Part shown: positions 54,943-63,950 of the stretch, piece after piece | How the letters are laid out: each line of letters opens with the position of its first letter | How positions within the stretch are numbered: the first letter of the stretch is position 1 | Assembly (NCBI GenBank): GCA_937905835.1 | Contig: CALCXK010000103.1 | Span: 30,917 to 94,916, forward strand | Length of the DNA: 64,000 nt | Reading direction: 5' to 3' | DNA from: an uncultured Ilumatobacter sp. | GTDB taxonomy: Bacteria > Actinomycetota > Acidimicrobiia > Acidimicrobiales > Ilumatobacteraceae | Made by a program: the position numbers and the translations under genes | The notes under the pieces: model-generated | The model's input: the letters and a program-made list of their open reading frames with translations, nothing else | Told to the model about the DNA's origin: nothing | The model's database searches: none

Positions 54943-55875
54943 ATGGCCCACGGCACTCACGACTACGACATCGACGCGCGTAACGTCGACATCATCATCG
55001 GCATCAACGACGACCTGTTGCCTCGCGAGAAAGCAATGGTGTCGGTGTTCGACAGCGGCTTCATGCTCGGCGACGGCGTGTGGGAGGGGATCCGGGTCCA
55101 TGGTGGGAAGCTCGCGTTTCTCGACGATCATCTTCGGCGGCTGTACGAGGGTGCCATGGGAATCGACATGGACATCGGTCGCTCCCCTGCCGAGCTGACT
55201 ACGATGATTCAGGCCACGTTGGATGCCAACGACATGGGTGATGCTGACGGCGTCCACATCCGCTTGATGGTGACCCGCGGAGTGAAATCGACGCCGTATC
55301 AGGATCCGCGCTTCACGATCACGCCTGCCACCATCGTCATCATTCCTGAGTACAAAACCGCACGTCCGGAGACCCTGACGCAGGGCATGCGGCTGTACAC
55401 CGTCTCGACCCGTCGCGGTCGACCCGACGTGCAAGATCCGAAGTGGAACTCGCACTCGAAGCTCAACTGTATTTCGGCGTGCATCCAGGCGACAAAGGCC
55501 GGAGCCGACGAGGCGTTGATGCTCGATCCGCAGGGCTTCGTTGCCACGTGCAACTCAACGCATTTCTTCATCGTTCGCCATCCTGATGGGCCGGATGGTC
55601 CTGCAGAGGTGTGGACGTCGACCGGCGACTACTGCATGCCAGGCATCACGCGGCGCAACGTGTTGCGGCTCTGCGGACAGAACGACGTCATCTGGCGTGA
55701 GAAAAACTTCAGCGTGACCGAGTGTTATGGCGCCACCGAGGCGTTCGTGACAGGCACATTCGCCGGCATCGCACCTGTCACGGAGATCGACGGGCGGATG
55801 ATTGGCACCGGTGAGCGGGGGCCAATGGTCAAGCAGCTGCAGCAGTGGTACGTCGACATGCTGGAGAGCTTGTGA
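54943..55875 (+). CDS. Class IV (branched-chain-type) aminotransferase
   Basis: A 310-residue fold-type IV PLP enzyme, close to branched-chain and D-amino acid aminotransferases. The PLP lysine is K173 in KWNSHSKLNCI, with SVFDSGFMLGDGVWEGIRV near the N-terminus and ECYGATEAFVTGTFAGIAPV near the C-terminus. The acceptor could be a branched-chain keto acid or another small keto acid. ATG 54943 was chosen because the preceding stretch covers the palindrome. Its stop overlaps the sulfotransferase start by 4 bp (GTGA). Confidence 0.85.
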   Translation: MAHGTHDYDIDARNVDIIIGINDDLLPREKAMVSVFDSGFMLGDGVWEGIRVHGGKLAFLDDHLRRLYEGAMGIDMDIGRSPAELTTMIQATLDANDMGDADGVHIRLMVTRGVKSTPYQDPRFTITPATIVIIPEYKTARPETLTQGMRLYTVSTRRGRPDVQDPKWNSHSKLNCISACIQATKAGADEALMLDPQGFVATCNSTHFFIVRHPDGPDGPAEVWTSTGDYCMPGITRRNVLRLCGQNDVIWREKNFSVTECYGATEAFVTGTFAGIAPVTEIDGRMIGTGERGPMVKQLQQWYVDMLESL

Positions 55876-56579
55876 CCCGGATCGCGATGTGGTCGGGGCC
55901 ACGCAACCTGTCAACGGCGATGATGCGTAGTTGGGAGAACAGGGTGGATACGGCCGTCATCGACGAGCCGCTGTACGCCGCGTATCTCGCCACGACCCGA
56001 CTCGACCATCCCGGCCTCAACGAGATCGTCGCCGCGGGCCCGGCTGTATTCGACGATGCGATCGCAGCATGCCTCGCTCCCCTTCCAGACGGCATTGCTG
56101 TCAGCTATCAGAAGCACATGGCTCACCATTTGCTTCCTGACATGGACCGGTCGTGGCTCGGTGACTTACGAAATGTGCTGTTGCTCCGCGACCCGCGACG
56201 GGTGCTGGCGAGCTACACGAAGGTGCGCGAGTCGGTGACGCTCGACGACATCGGCGTGCCCCAGCAGGTTGAGCTCGCTCAACACTGTGAGATTGTTGTC
56301 GACTCCGACGACTTCCTCGCCGACCCGGCGGGCTACCAGCGCGAGATCTGTCGTCGCCTCGACGTCTCGTTCGACTCTGCAATGCTCGCTTGGCCAGCGG
56401 GGCCCCGTGCCAGCGACGGCGTGTGGGCTCCCCATTGGTATTCCACCGTGGAGGCCTCCACCTCGTTCGGGCCACCGCCGGCAGATCCACCCGCTTCGCT
56501 GCCACCGCACCTCGCACTCATCGCCGACGAAGCCTCGGCTATCTACGACAAGCTGCGGGCAGACCGGCTCACGATCTGA
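55872..56579 (+). CDS. Sulfotransferase-like protein
   Basis: A 235-residue P-loop protein of the sulfotransferase type. The PAPS 5'-phosphosulfate loop is visible as MWSGPRNLSTAMMRSW at the very N-terminus, and LLLRDPRRVLASYTKVRES matches the 3'-phosphate-binding strand-helix. It is translated from a GTG overlapping the aminotransferase stop. I recall the same pairing with branched-chain aminotransferase-like genes in other bacteria, but the shared substrate is unknown. This two-gene unit lies exactly between two inverted 31-nt palindromes. Confidence 0.75.
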   Translation: MTRIAMWSGPRNLSTAMMRSWENRVDTAVIDEPLYAAYLATTRLDHPGLNEIVAAGPAVFDDAIAACLAPLPDGIAVSYQKHMAHHLLPDMDRSWLGDLRNVLLLRDPRRVLASYTKVRESVTLDDIGVPQQVELAQHCEIVVDSDDFLADPAGYQREICRRLDVSFDSAMLAWPAGPRASDGVWAPHWYSTVEASTSFGPPPADPPASLPPHLALIADEASAIYDKLRADRLTI

Positions 56580-56692
56580 CTTTCCGAACACAGCGAACAT
56601 GTGATCGGAGACAATGGCTCCGCGTCAGGTCGGGCATCGGCGACGAGGGCAACGGTTTGACCTACACGTGTTCGCGACCGGTTACCAGCGAG

Positions 56693-56723
56693 TGTCCACT
56701 TCTGACCCGAGGGGAAGTGGACA
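56693..56723. repeat. 31-nt intergenic palindrome, inverted copy
   Basis: The exact reverse complement of 54887-54917. It lies between the sulfotransferase stop and the acyl-CoA synthetase promoter, 13 nt before the TACAGT box. Confidence 0.85.
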
Positions 56724-56736
56724 CAGCTGCGCGGTC

Positions 56737-56742
56737 TACAGT
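56737..56742 (+). promoter_or_regulatory. -10 hexamer of the acyl-CoA synthetase gene
   Basis: TACAGT lies 6 nt before ATG 56749; no Shine-Dalgarno is present. Confidence 0.5.
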
Positions 56743-56748
56743 TGGACC

Positions 56749-58380
56749 ATGGAGATGCACTTCGCCACCATCTGGGAATCAATCGCCGACGTCATTCCCG
56801 ACGCCCCCGCCATCACGACCGGCGACACAACCCGAACATGGGCCGAGTACGACGACCGAGGCGCACGAATGGCGCAGGCGTTCACCGCCGCCGGGCTTGG
56901 CCCCGACGCGAAGGTCGCCCTGTTCATGTACAACTCGAATGAGTACATGGAGGCCCACTACGGCGTGTTCAAGATGCGCGGCGTGGCGATCAACGTCAAC
57001 TACCGATACCTCGACGAAGAGCTCTGGTACCTCCTCGACAACTCCGATTCTGAGGCAATCGTCTTTCACGCTTCCCTCGCTGACCGGGTCGCCCGAGTCG
57101 CCCATCGGCTGCCCAACCTCAAGCTGTTCATCGTTGTCGACGACCTCCTCGAGGGCGAGGAATGGATCGACGTTCCTGGTGCACAGGCATATGACGACGT
57201 GATCGCAGCCAACGCTCCGATGGAGCGAATCGAGCGCCGCGAGGACGACCTCTACATGCTCTACACCGGCGGTACAACCGGCATGCCAAAGGGAGTCATG
57301 TACGCAGTCGGTGGGTCAACGGCGAGCCTCGCCGCAGGGGGCTTCCCACTGCTCGGCATGGAGCTCCCCGAGTCAGCCGACCAGATGGCCCCCATGGTCA
57401 AGCAACTCACCGACGCTGGCGGGCAGTACACATCGGTCCCTTGCGCCCCGGTGATGCACGGCACCGGCTGCTGGCTCGGATGGTTCATCCCGATGCTTGG
57501 CGGCGCACACATCGTCAACCTCACGGCCCGCAGCTTGAAGGGACACGAAGTACTCGAGACCGTCGAGCGTCACCGAGTCAACGGACTCACCATTGTTGGC
57601 GACAGCTTTGCCAAGCCGCTGATCAAGGCGCTCGACGAAGGCAAACCAGACGGCTCGGCATACGACATGTCATCAATCAGGATGATCAACTCGTCAGGCG
57701 TGATGTGGACCACCGAGGTCAAAGAAGACCTCATCGATCGCATTGAGCAGGTCGTGCTGATGGATGCGATGGGGTCAACCGAAGGCTCGATGGGCACCCA
57801 AATTACCGCCAAGGGCTTGCCAACCGAGACGGCCAAGTTCACCAAGGGCCCGCTCGCCAAGGTCTTTAATGAGCACGACGAAGAGGTTGTGCCAGGCTCC
57901 GGCGACGTCGGCATGGTCGCTGCAGGCGGCAACGTGCCGCTCGGCTACTTCAAGGACCCCGACAAGTCCGCCCGCACGTTCCGCGTGATCAACGGCGAGC
58001 GCTACTCGTTCCCCGGCGACTTCGCCACCGTTGAGGCTGACGGCACGCTCGTGCTGCTTGGGCGCGGCAGCCAGGTGATCAACACCGGCGGTGAAAAGGT
58101 CTTCCCCGAAGAGGTCGAAGAAGCAGTGAAGCGGGTCGAGGGAGTCCTCGACTGCCTCGTCGTCGGCATCGCCGACGAGAAGTTCGGCAATGCAGTGACA
58201 GCAGTCGTGTCACTCGTTCCGGGCGCATCCGTCAATGCCGCCACCATCATCGCATCAGTGAAAGGCGACCTGGCCGGCTTCAAAGCACCGAAGACCGTCG
58301 TGTTCGTCGACGAGATCCCGCGAGCCCCCAACGGCAAGGCCAACTACAAGACCGCCCAGCAGATGGCCGAAGCCGGATAG
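56749..58380 (+). CDS. Fatty-acyl-CoA synthetase (FadD-like)
   Basis: A 543-residue AMP-forming ligase. The phosphate loop is LYTGGTTGMPKGVM, the adenylate region is MDAMGSTEGS, GDFATVEADGTLVLLGRGSQVINTGGEKVFPEEVEE spans the hinge, and the C-terminal catalytic lysine is in PRAPNGKANYK. It activates a fatty or other carboxylic acid to its CoA thioester. The -10 box at 56737 supports ATG 56749 over the in-frame ATG at 56614, which would read through the palindrome. Confidence 0.92.
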   Translation: MEMHFATIWESIADVIPDAPAITTGDTTRTWAEYDDRGARMAQAFTAAGLGPDAKVALFMYNSNEYMEAHYGVFKMRGVAINVNYRYLDEELWYLLDNSDSEAIVFHASLADRVARVAHRLPNLKLFIVVDDLLEGEEWIDVPGAQAYDDVIAANAPMERIERREDDLYMLYTGGTTGMPKGVMYAVGGSTASLAAGGFPLLGMELPESADQMAPMVKQLTDAGGQYTSVPCAPVMHGTGCWLGWFIPMLGGAHIVNLTARSLKGHEVLETVERHRVNGLTIVGDSFAKPLIKALDEGKPDGSAYDMSSIRMINSSGVMWTTEVKEDLIDRIEQVVLMDAMGSTEGSMGTQITAKGLPTETAKFTKGPLAKVFNEHDEEVVPGSGDVGMVAAGGNVPLGYFKDPDKSARTFRVINGERYSFPGDFATVEADGTLVLLGRGSQVINTGGEKVFPEEVEEAVKRVEGVLDCLVVGIADEKFGNAVTAVVSLVPGASVNAATIIASVKGDLAGFKAPKTVVFVDEIPRAPNGKANYKTAQQMAEAG

Positions 58381-58416
58381 TTGCGCAGGGGGTCAGGCCC
58401 CTTTCGCAACTCTCTG
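58381..58416. terminator. Palindrome between convergent genes, copy B
   Basis: ttgcg/cgcaa and gggg/cccc stems lie directly between the stops of the acyl-CoA synthetase and the dienelactone hydrolase. Positions 58389-58410 are the exact reverse complement of 14940-14961. A bidirectional terminator role fits both places. Confidence 0.65.
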
Positions 58417-59205
58417 TCAGAGCAACTTTTCGACGAAGAAGTCGAGGACGCGTTGGACGCTCGCCTCGTCGCGCTGCTCGGTCAGCGTCGAGTGATCATG
58501 ATTGGCCGTGCTCGGCAGTTCGATCGCTACGAATGCGTCACCGAGCTTCTCCCGTAGCGTTGCGAATCGGTCACCGACCAGCTTGTCGCCAGTGAAGCGG
58601 AGGCCGAGCACCTGGCAGCCGTCCTGAGCTCGCTGGACGACCGCTGCCTCGTCGTCAGTCGACAGGTTGAGGTTTGCTCCGCGCTTCTTCTTGCCAACGA
58701 CGAACGGCATCGAGGGCTGCGCGAGCACTGGCGCAAGCATGATGTCGTCGACCATCATCCCGAGGGCGAAGCCACCCGAGAAGCACATACCGACCGCGCC
58801 CACACCAGACCCACCGACCTCGTTGTGGACGTTTCGAGCGAGTGCCCGGAGCCAGGCGATCACCGGTGATGTCTTGTTCAACGCCATCGTCGTGAACTCT
58901 TTGGCGATGCAGATCTTGATCATCGACTGCGCGAGGTAGAGCTGCGACGGCGCCTTCTCGGGAGTACCGACGAGCGACGGCATCACCACCGTGAATCCAC
59001 GCTCGACGACGTCGTTTGCGAACTGTGCAACCTTCGGCGTAATTCCCGGAATCTCGTGGATCACCAACACCGCTGGGCCACTGCCTCGCCGGTACGTGGG
59101 GAAGCGCATCCCGGCGGCACCGAACTCGCCGGGAATCCAACCGGCCAGCACGCCCGAGCGAATCTGCTTGGCGTCAGCGGGAAGGGTGGGAGTTGTGTCG
59201 GCCAT
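58417..59205 (-). CDS. Dienelactone hydrolase family protein
   Basis: A 262-residue alpha/beta hydrolase. The nucleophile is Cys, C141 in VGMCFSGG, with E51 in VIHEIPG and a His in NHDHSTLT, as in dienelactone hydrolase. It opens lactones or cleaves activated esters; aromatic catabolism is the classic role, but no ring-cleavage gene is nearby. ATG 59205 lies 7 bp after the APH-like gene stop, so both are in one operon. Upstream in-frame residues overlap the neighbour and are unlikely. Confidence 0.85.
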   Translation of the reverse strand: MADTTPTLPADAKQIRSGVLAGWIPGEFGAAGMRFPTYRRGSGPAVLVIHEIPGITPKVAQFANDVVERGFTVVMPSLVGTPEKAPSQLYLAQSMIKICIAKEFTTMALNKTSPVIAWLRALARNVHNEVGGSGVGAVGMCFSGGFALGMMVDDIMLAPVLAQPSMPFVVGKKKRGANLNLSTDDEAAVVQRAQDGCQVLGLRFTGDKLVGDRFATLREKLGDAFVAIELPSTANHDHSTLTEQRDEASVQRVLDFFVEKLL

Positions 59206-59212
59206 CGTGTGC

Positions 59213-60247
59213 TCAGTTCTTGTCGAGGAGTTCGAGTGCAGCAGCCGACAGGAGTTCCGGGCCTTCACGGAAGTTGTCAAGTGTGTCCTGGTCAACATCT
59301 TGGTCGCCCATCGCACCTTGTGAGTATCGGGCGAAGACGCCTTCGGAGATCACCGCGAGGCGCCATGAGGAAAACGCACGGTAGTAGTTGATGTTGCTCA
59401 GATCGCGGCCGGTGCGGTTGGCATAGCGCTCAAGCATGGCTGCGTAGGTGGGGAACCCTTCGAGGCCCGACGGGTCGTTGTGGCGGCCTTCGTCGGTGCC
59501 CGGGTCGGTCCAATACACGCCGAGGTAGCCGACATCAGCGAGCGGATCGCCGAGTGTGCAGAGTTCCCAGTCCAGCACTCCGGTCACTCGATCCCCGTCG
59601 ATGAGCACGTTGCCGAACCGGTAGTCGCCGTGAGCAATCGAGACACCGACCTGGGTTGGCAGGTTCGCTGCGAGGCGACGGGCGACTTCGTCGACTGCTG
59701 GCAGATCGCGCGTCTTGGATTTCTCCCACTGTGTGGTCCACCGTTTGACCTGGCGTTCGACGTAGCCCTCACGACGCGCCAGGTCGCCGAGCCCGACGGC
59801 ATCGATGTCGACGGAGTGGAGGTCGGCGAGCACATCGATCAGGTGCTCACTCGCGACGCGCCGCTGCTCGGGGGTGGTGTGCTCCTCGGCCCGTTCCTGT
59901 GAGTCGAGCACGACGCCTGCGACATGGCTCATCACATAGAACGGTGCACCGGTCACTTCGATGTCACGACAGACGCCCAACGTTTCCGGCACCGGCACAT
60001 TGGTCTGGCCGATCGCCGAGATGATGCGGTGCTCTCGCTCCATGTCGTGCGCCGTGGCGAGCACGGAACCGGTCGGCGGCCGACGTAGGACGTACTTCTC
60101 GTTCTTCGCATCGGTGACGGTGAAGGTGAGGTTCGACCGGCCACCGACGATGATGTCAAACCGAAAGGGTGCCTCAGCGCCCACGATGTTGGCCACAAGC
60201 CAATCGGTCACCCGGCGCACATCGATTCCAGCGATCTCAATCACCAC
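59213..60247 (-). CDS. APH/ACAD10-like phosphotransferase
   Basis: A 344-residue kinase-fold protein of the aminoglycoside phosphotransferase superfamily. It has the catalytic loop HGDYRFGNVLID and the metal-binding VLDWEL; the N-terminal lobe has VGGRSNLTFTV and the Lys-like YVLRRPP strand. This subtype resembles the kinase domain of ACAD10 and actinobacterial FadE36, which phosphorylate 4-hydroxyacyl-CoAs, rather than a drug-resistance enzyme. GTG 60247 or the next GTG at 60244 may start it. It is followed by the dienelactone hydrolase after 7 bp. Confidence 0.82.
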   Translation of the reverse strand: MVIEIAGIDVRRVTDWLVANIVGAEAPFRFDIIVGGRSNLTFTVTDAKNEKYVLRRPPTGSVLATAHDMEREHRIISAIGQTNVPVPETLGVCRDIEVTGAPFYVMSHVAGVVLDSQERAEEHTTPEQRRVASEHLIDVLADLHSVDIDAVGLGDLARREGYVERQVKRWTTQWEKSKTRDLPAVDEVARRLAANLPTQVGVSIAHGDYRFGNVLIDGDRVTGVLDWELCTLGDPLADVGYLGVYWTDPGTDEGRHNDPSGLEGFPTYAAMLERYANRTGRDLSNINYYRAFSSWRLAVISEGVFARYSQGAMGDQDVDQDTLDNFREGPELLSAAALELLDKN

Positions 60248-60475
60248 CAGAACGTACCGGTCGGCTCCCTACGCACTGCAACTGACAGCCCAGGTCTCTG
60301 TGTAAGCGGGACCAGCAACCGATGCAGTTTCAGCTCATCCACAGTCAGGGAACGTGAGGCTGATGCGAAGCTGGGCGGCGATCAGGTCGTTCGAGGCCAA
60401 GAAAGCACGAACCCGAGTTGGCCCTTGCCACCGAGAGGAGCGGGCTGACGCAGGGCACGAGCGACGTGGCGCCGC

Positions 60476-61675
60476 TCAGCCGGGACGGCCGACGCCGACG
60501 ACCTTGTTCCAGTTCACCGCAGCGACGTTCACAACGCTGCCCGTGTTCGGAGCGTGGACCTGTTGGCCATTGCCGAGGTACACGCTGACGTGGCTGATCG
60601 GGCTATAAAAGAAAATGAGGTCGCCCGGCTGCGCAGCACCAATGCTGACGTGCGGGATCGACGCGTACTGCGCACGTGACTGATGCGGCAGGTAAACGCC
60701 AGCCTGTGCCCAGGCGTAACTAGTGAGGCCGGAGCAATCGAACGACACGCCGGGATTCGAGGTGGCGTAGCGGTACGGCACACCCTCCTGACTCAACGCC
60801 GCATTGACCGCAGCGCCTGCACGGGAAGAAACTGGAGGAGGAGCCGCGACCGTAGGTGCCGGCGTGACGGCAGGCGTCGAGCCACTGCCTGAGCCGCTGT
60901 TATCGCCATTGTTGGCAGGTGCCGGCGTGGAGTTGCCACCACTCGAAGCCGGAGTCGAAGACCCACCAGAGTTGCTGTTGTTCGCTGCCGCAGTGGCTGC
61001 AGCGACTTGCGCTTCGTATTCGGCGCGGACACGGGCAGCTGCTTCAGAAGCGCGGCGCGCTTCTTCTTCTTGGATGACCTGACCGAGCTTGGCTTCGGCA
61101 TCGGCCCGGGCCGTGGTGTATTCGGCAGTGAGGTCGTCGGTGCGGGCCTGTGCGCCAGCGAGATCCTGAGCGAGTTGCTGGGCTTGTGCGCGCTTGCGGC
61201 CGAGGTCTACACGCTCCTCTTCGAGGTCGGCAACAATTGCATTCAGTTCGTCGGTCGTGACGGTGCCGGCGCTGAGGGCGACACGGGCGAGTTCGTCGCG
61301 CTGCATAATCGCGTTGAGGTCGGAGGTGTCTTCGAACAGCGGTCCGAGCGGCGTGGACCCTGCACCGACGAAGGAGCGGATTGCCATCTCGCCGAGGTCG
61401 CCGCGCAGGTCGCCGATTTCGGCTTCCTGAACAGCAACACGGATTTCGGCTTCGACAATTTCCCTGTCGAGTGCAGACTTTGTGTCGACCGCGAGCACGT
61501 ATTCCTCACCGATCCGGCGGGCAGCTTCTTCGAGCCGCTCGAGCTCGTCAACAATGTCTTCGACGCGTCTGCGCTGCGCATCGACCGAGCTGGCGTACGA
61601 AACGGTCGGGGTGAATGCGGGAACCAGCAGCGCCGTCGCCACGGCGATGGGAAGAACTCGGAGTAGTCGCTTCAT
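60476..61675 (-). CDS. Secreted NlpC/P60 peptidoglycan endopeptidase
   Basis: A 399-residue exported cell-wall hydrolase. It has a signal peptide (about 1-29, ending TVSYASS), a long coiled coil (about 30-230), a Ser/Thr/Pro/Asn linker and a C-terminal NlpC/P60 domain. The triad is C314 in FDCSGLTSYAW, H362 in SHVSVYLG and H374 in VHAPNTG. It resembles RipA-type enzymes that cut the peptide stem during division, with the coiled coil controlling activity. ATG 61675 is set by the signal peptide start MKRLLRVL. Confidence 0.92.
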   Translation of the reverse strand: MKRLLRVLPIAVATALLVPAFTPTVSYASSVDAQRRRVEDIVDELERLEEAARRIGEEYVLAVDTKSALDREIVEAEIRVAVQEAEIGDLRGDLGEMAIRSFVGAGSTPLGPLFEDTSDLNAIMQRDELARVALSAGTVTTDELNAIVADLEEERVDLGRKRAQAQQLAQDLAGAQARTDDLTAEYTTARADAEAKLGQVIQEEEARRASEAAARVRAEYEAQVAAATAAANNSNSGGSSTPASSGGNSTPAPANNGDNSGSGSGSTPAVTPAPTVAAPPPVSSRAGAAVNAALSQEGVPYRYATSNPGVSFDCSGLTSYAWAQAGVYLPHQSRAQYASIPHVSIGAAQPGDLIFFYSPISHVSVYLGNGQQVHAPNTGSVVNVAAVNWNKVVGVGRPG

Positions 61676-61766
61676 AGGAACGCAACGAACTCTAGCGAAT
61701 ATGACGATCATGTTGCGAAAACCGAACGAAAGTTCACAAAGTGCGTTCGATCTTCCCCCTGGCTCT

Positions 61767-61819
61767 TGGTTTGTGTGAGCGATTACGGCGTCGGTCGCCG
61801 TAATCGCTCACACAAACCA
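61767..61819. repeat. Perfect 24-bp stem hairpin in the guaA-NlpC gap
   Basis: The arms 61767-61790 and 61796-61819 are exact reverse complements with a 5-nt loop (tcggt); the stem contains gtgtgagcgattacggcg. It lies in the 318-bp space between guaA and the NlpC gene, which holds no gene that I can support. It could terminate guaA, but the stem is longer and less GC-biased than usual. Its long perfect stem with a 5-nt loop resembles the hairpins at 23111 and 24189, although the sequence differs. Confidence 0.8.
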
Positions 61820-61993
61820 CCAGACCGGGGGCCGTCGGGGCGCGTGCAGGACCGGGAGAGCTCGACGCTGGCCACGAGCGGGGAGAGGCGCCCCGGTCGA
61901 GCGGCAGCGAGTTCGAACGTCAGTCCGAAGAAAGAATGAATGAGTGACGTCAGTCGCTGAACGACTGCAGTCGTTCGAGCAACTTCGTTGCTC

Positions 61994-63556
61994 TCATTCC
62001 CATTCGATGGTGCCAGGCGGCTTGCTCGTGATGTCGTAGGCAACGCGATTGACCCCGTCGACTTCGTTGATGATGCGCTGACTCATCACTTCGAGCGTCT
62101 CATACGGGATGCGTGCCCAGTCGGCCGTCATCGCATCGTCGCTCGTGACTGCACGGATAATGACCGGATGGCCATAGGTGCGTTCGTCGCCCATGACGCC
62201 AACCGACCGGACGTCAGCGAGAAGCGCTGCGTAGCTCTGCCAGATCTCGCGTTCGAGGCCCGCCGCTTTCAGCTCTTCGCGAACAATTGCGTCGGCCTCC
62301 TGGAGCAGCGCCACACGTTCGGGCGTGACCTCGCCAATGATCCGGACGCCGAGGCCCGGGCCCGGGAACGGCTGGCGCCAAACCATCTCGTCGGGCAGGC
62401 CCAGCTCGGTTCCAAGTGCGCGGACTTCGTCTTTGAAGAGGTCGCGGAGCGGTTCGATCAGCTCGAGCTCCATGTCATCGGGCAAGCCACCAACGTTGTG
62501 ATGGCTCTTGATGACCGCAGCTGTTCCGTCGGCGCCGCCCGACTCGATCAGGTCTGGATACAGCGTTCCCTGGACAAGGAACTTCGCCTCCGTGATGCCA
62601 CCGGTGTGCTTCTCGAAAACCCGAATGAACCGCTCGCCGATGGCCTTGCGTTTGGATTCAGGCTCGGTCAACCCAACCAACGCCTCGAAGAACGACGGCC
62701 CCTCATCGGCATGAATCAGCTCGATGCCGAGGTTGCGCCGGAAGGTCTCGACGACCTGCGCGCTCTCGTTCTTGCGCATCAGGCCGGTGTCGACGTAGAC
62801 GCAGGTCAGCTGCGACCCGACCGCCTTGTGCACAAGTGCTGCTGCGACCGAGGAGTCGACTCCACCGGACAGACCACAGATGACACGAGCGTCGCCGACG
62901 CGTTCGCGGATCAGCGCTACCTGCTCGTCGACAACCGACGACATCTTCCACTCGGGTGCGATACCGGCACGCTCGTGGAGAAAGCGCTGCATTGCTGCGA
63001 GGCCGTACGGGGAATGCTTGACCTCAGGGTGAAACTGGACGCCGTAGATCTTGCGCTCGTCGTTCTCCAATACGGCAACCGGTGCACCGGGCGACGACGC
63101 CGTCACGGTGAAGCCATCGGGAGCTTCGGTGATGCCGTCGAAGTGGCTCATCCAGCATTCGTGATGAGCCGGCGCCTCGTCGGGCAGGATGAGTGAGTCG
63201 CCAAGCCGTTGCAACTCGGCTCGACCGTACTCGCCGCTCATGCCGCGACCGACGGTTCCGCCGAGCTGCTGCGCGATGAGCTGTGCGCCGTAGCAGATGC
63301 CAAAGATCGGGATGCCGAGGTCGTACACGGCCGGGTCGAGCGAAGGGGCGCCCTCGACGTGCACGCTCTTTGGCCCACCAGACAGAATAATGGCGGCCGG
63401 ATTCTTCGCGGCCATCTCGGCTGCGCTCAGTCGGTGACCGACGATTTCGGAGAACACGTGGAGCTCACGAACCCGTCGAGCGATCAGCTGGGCGTATTGG
63501 GCGCCGAAGTCGACGACCAGAACAGTGGCACGGGGGGTCTGCTGCGATTGACTCAA
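61994..63556 (-). CDS. guaA: GMP synthase (glutamine-hydrolysing)
   Basis: The 520-residue enzyme converts XMP to GMP. The N-terminal class I glutamine amidotransferase has C88 in GICYGAQLIA and its His/Glu in QFHPEV. The ATP-pyrophosphatase loop is GLSGGVDSS, and the C-terminal dimerisation domain ends in KPPGTIEWE. The start is TTG 63556, chosen for family length and because TACGAT lies 8 nt upstream. The divergent gene begins only 4 bp away, so guaA control elements lie within that neighbour. Confidence 0.94.
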   Translation of the reverse strand: MSQSQQTPRATVLVVDFGAQYAQLIARRVRELHVFSEIVGHRLSAAEMAAKNPAAIILSGGPKSVHVEGAPSLDPAVYDLGIPIFGICYGAQLIAQQLGGTVGRGMSGEYGRAELQRLGDSLILPDEAPAHHECWMSHFDGITEAPDGFTVTASSPGAPVAVLENDERKIYGVQFHPEVKHSPYGLAAMQRFLHERAGIAPEWKMSSVVDEQVALIRERVGDARVICGLSGGVDSSVAAALVHKAVGSQLTCVYVDTGLMRKNESAQVVETFRRNLGIELIHADEGPSFFEALVGLTEPESKRKAIGERFIRVFEKHTGGITEAKFLVQGTLYPDLIESGGADGTAAVIKSHHNVGGLPDDMELELIEPLRDLFKDEVRALGTELGLPDEMVWRQPFPGPGLGVRIIGEVTPERVALLQEADAIVREELKAAGLEREIWQSYAALLADVRSVGVMGDERTYGHPVIIRAVTSDDAMTADWARIPYETLEVMSQRIINEVDGVNRVAYDITSKPPGTIEWE

Positions 63557-63560
63557 GACT

Positions 63561-63950
63561 GTGAATCGTAGAGCAGTGGCCCCGTCCAGCCGCCCAGGCC
63601 TGAACGAGAAGTTCAGTCGAACGTTGTGCGCGCTCACCGCGATGCTCATCATGTTTGCGTCTGCACCGGCAACGGCACAAGCGATCGACGCAGCACCTCC
63701 AGCTGAGACGCTGCCGATATCGACCGACATTCCCGTCGATGCCGATGCGCCGCAGCCACCGACCAGCGCCAACGAATTCTTCCCCGAGGATCGCGACCTC
63801 ACATCGTGCATCGGTGTGCTCGAGCGGCCTGGTTGCGGCAGCGAACAGCGTGGGGGCTGGCGTCAGGGGCTCATCTTGGTCGCGGTCCTCGGCGGCCTTG
63901 CGATCGTGTTCGGCAACGTCATCCGCAGCGTCCGCAAGCGCAACGGCTGA
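63561..63950 (+). CDS. Small exported membrane protein
   Basis: A 129-residue protein of unknown function. A signal peptide (about 1-40, basic start then LCALTAMLIMFASAPATAQA) precedes a short Pro- and acid-rich outer segment with two cysteines (SCIG and PGCG) that could form a disulfide. A C-terminal membrane helix (GWRQGLILVAVLGGLAIVFGNVI) ends in a basic tail. GTG 63561 is chosen since the basic n-region is needed; ATG 63642 would lack it. It starts 4 bp from guaA in the opposite direction. Confidence 0.65.
   Translation: MNRRAVAPSSRPGLNEKFSRTLCALTAMLIMFASAPATAQAIDAAPPAETLPISTDIPVDADAPQPPTSANEFFPEDRDLTSCIGVLERPGCGSEQRGGWRQGLILVAVLGGLAIVFGNVIRSVRKRNG

Noticed and set aside
59213..60247. 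Antibiotic-resistance aminoglycoside kinase
   Set aside because: The sequence is of the ACAD10/FadE36-like subtype and sits in an operon with a dienelactone hydrolase near lipid genes, so a metabolic kinase is more likely.
60354..60608. Possible small gene in the gap between the APH-like and NlpC genes; its start resembles the 24189 hairpin arm (cgtgaggctgatgcg)
   Set aside because: It runs into the NlpC coding region on the opposite strand, shows no family motif and no hairpin partner is present.
61988..63196. A 402-codon plus-strand open frame opposite guaA
   Set aside because: Antisense shadow; guaA has complete catalytic motifs on the minus strand.
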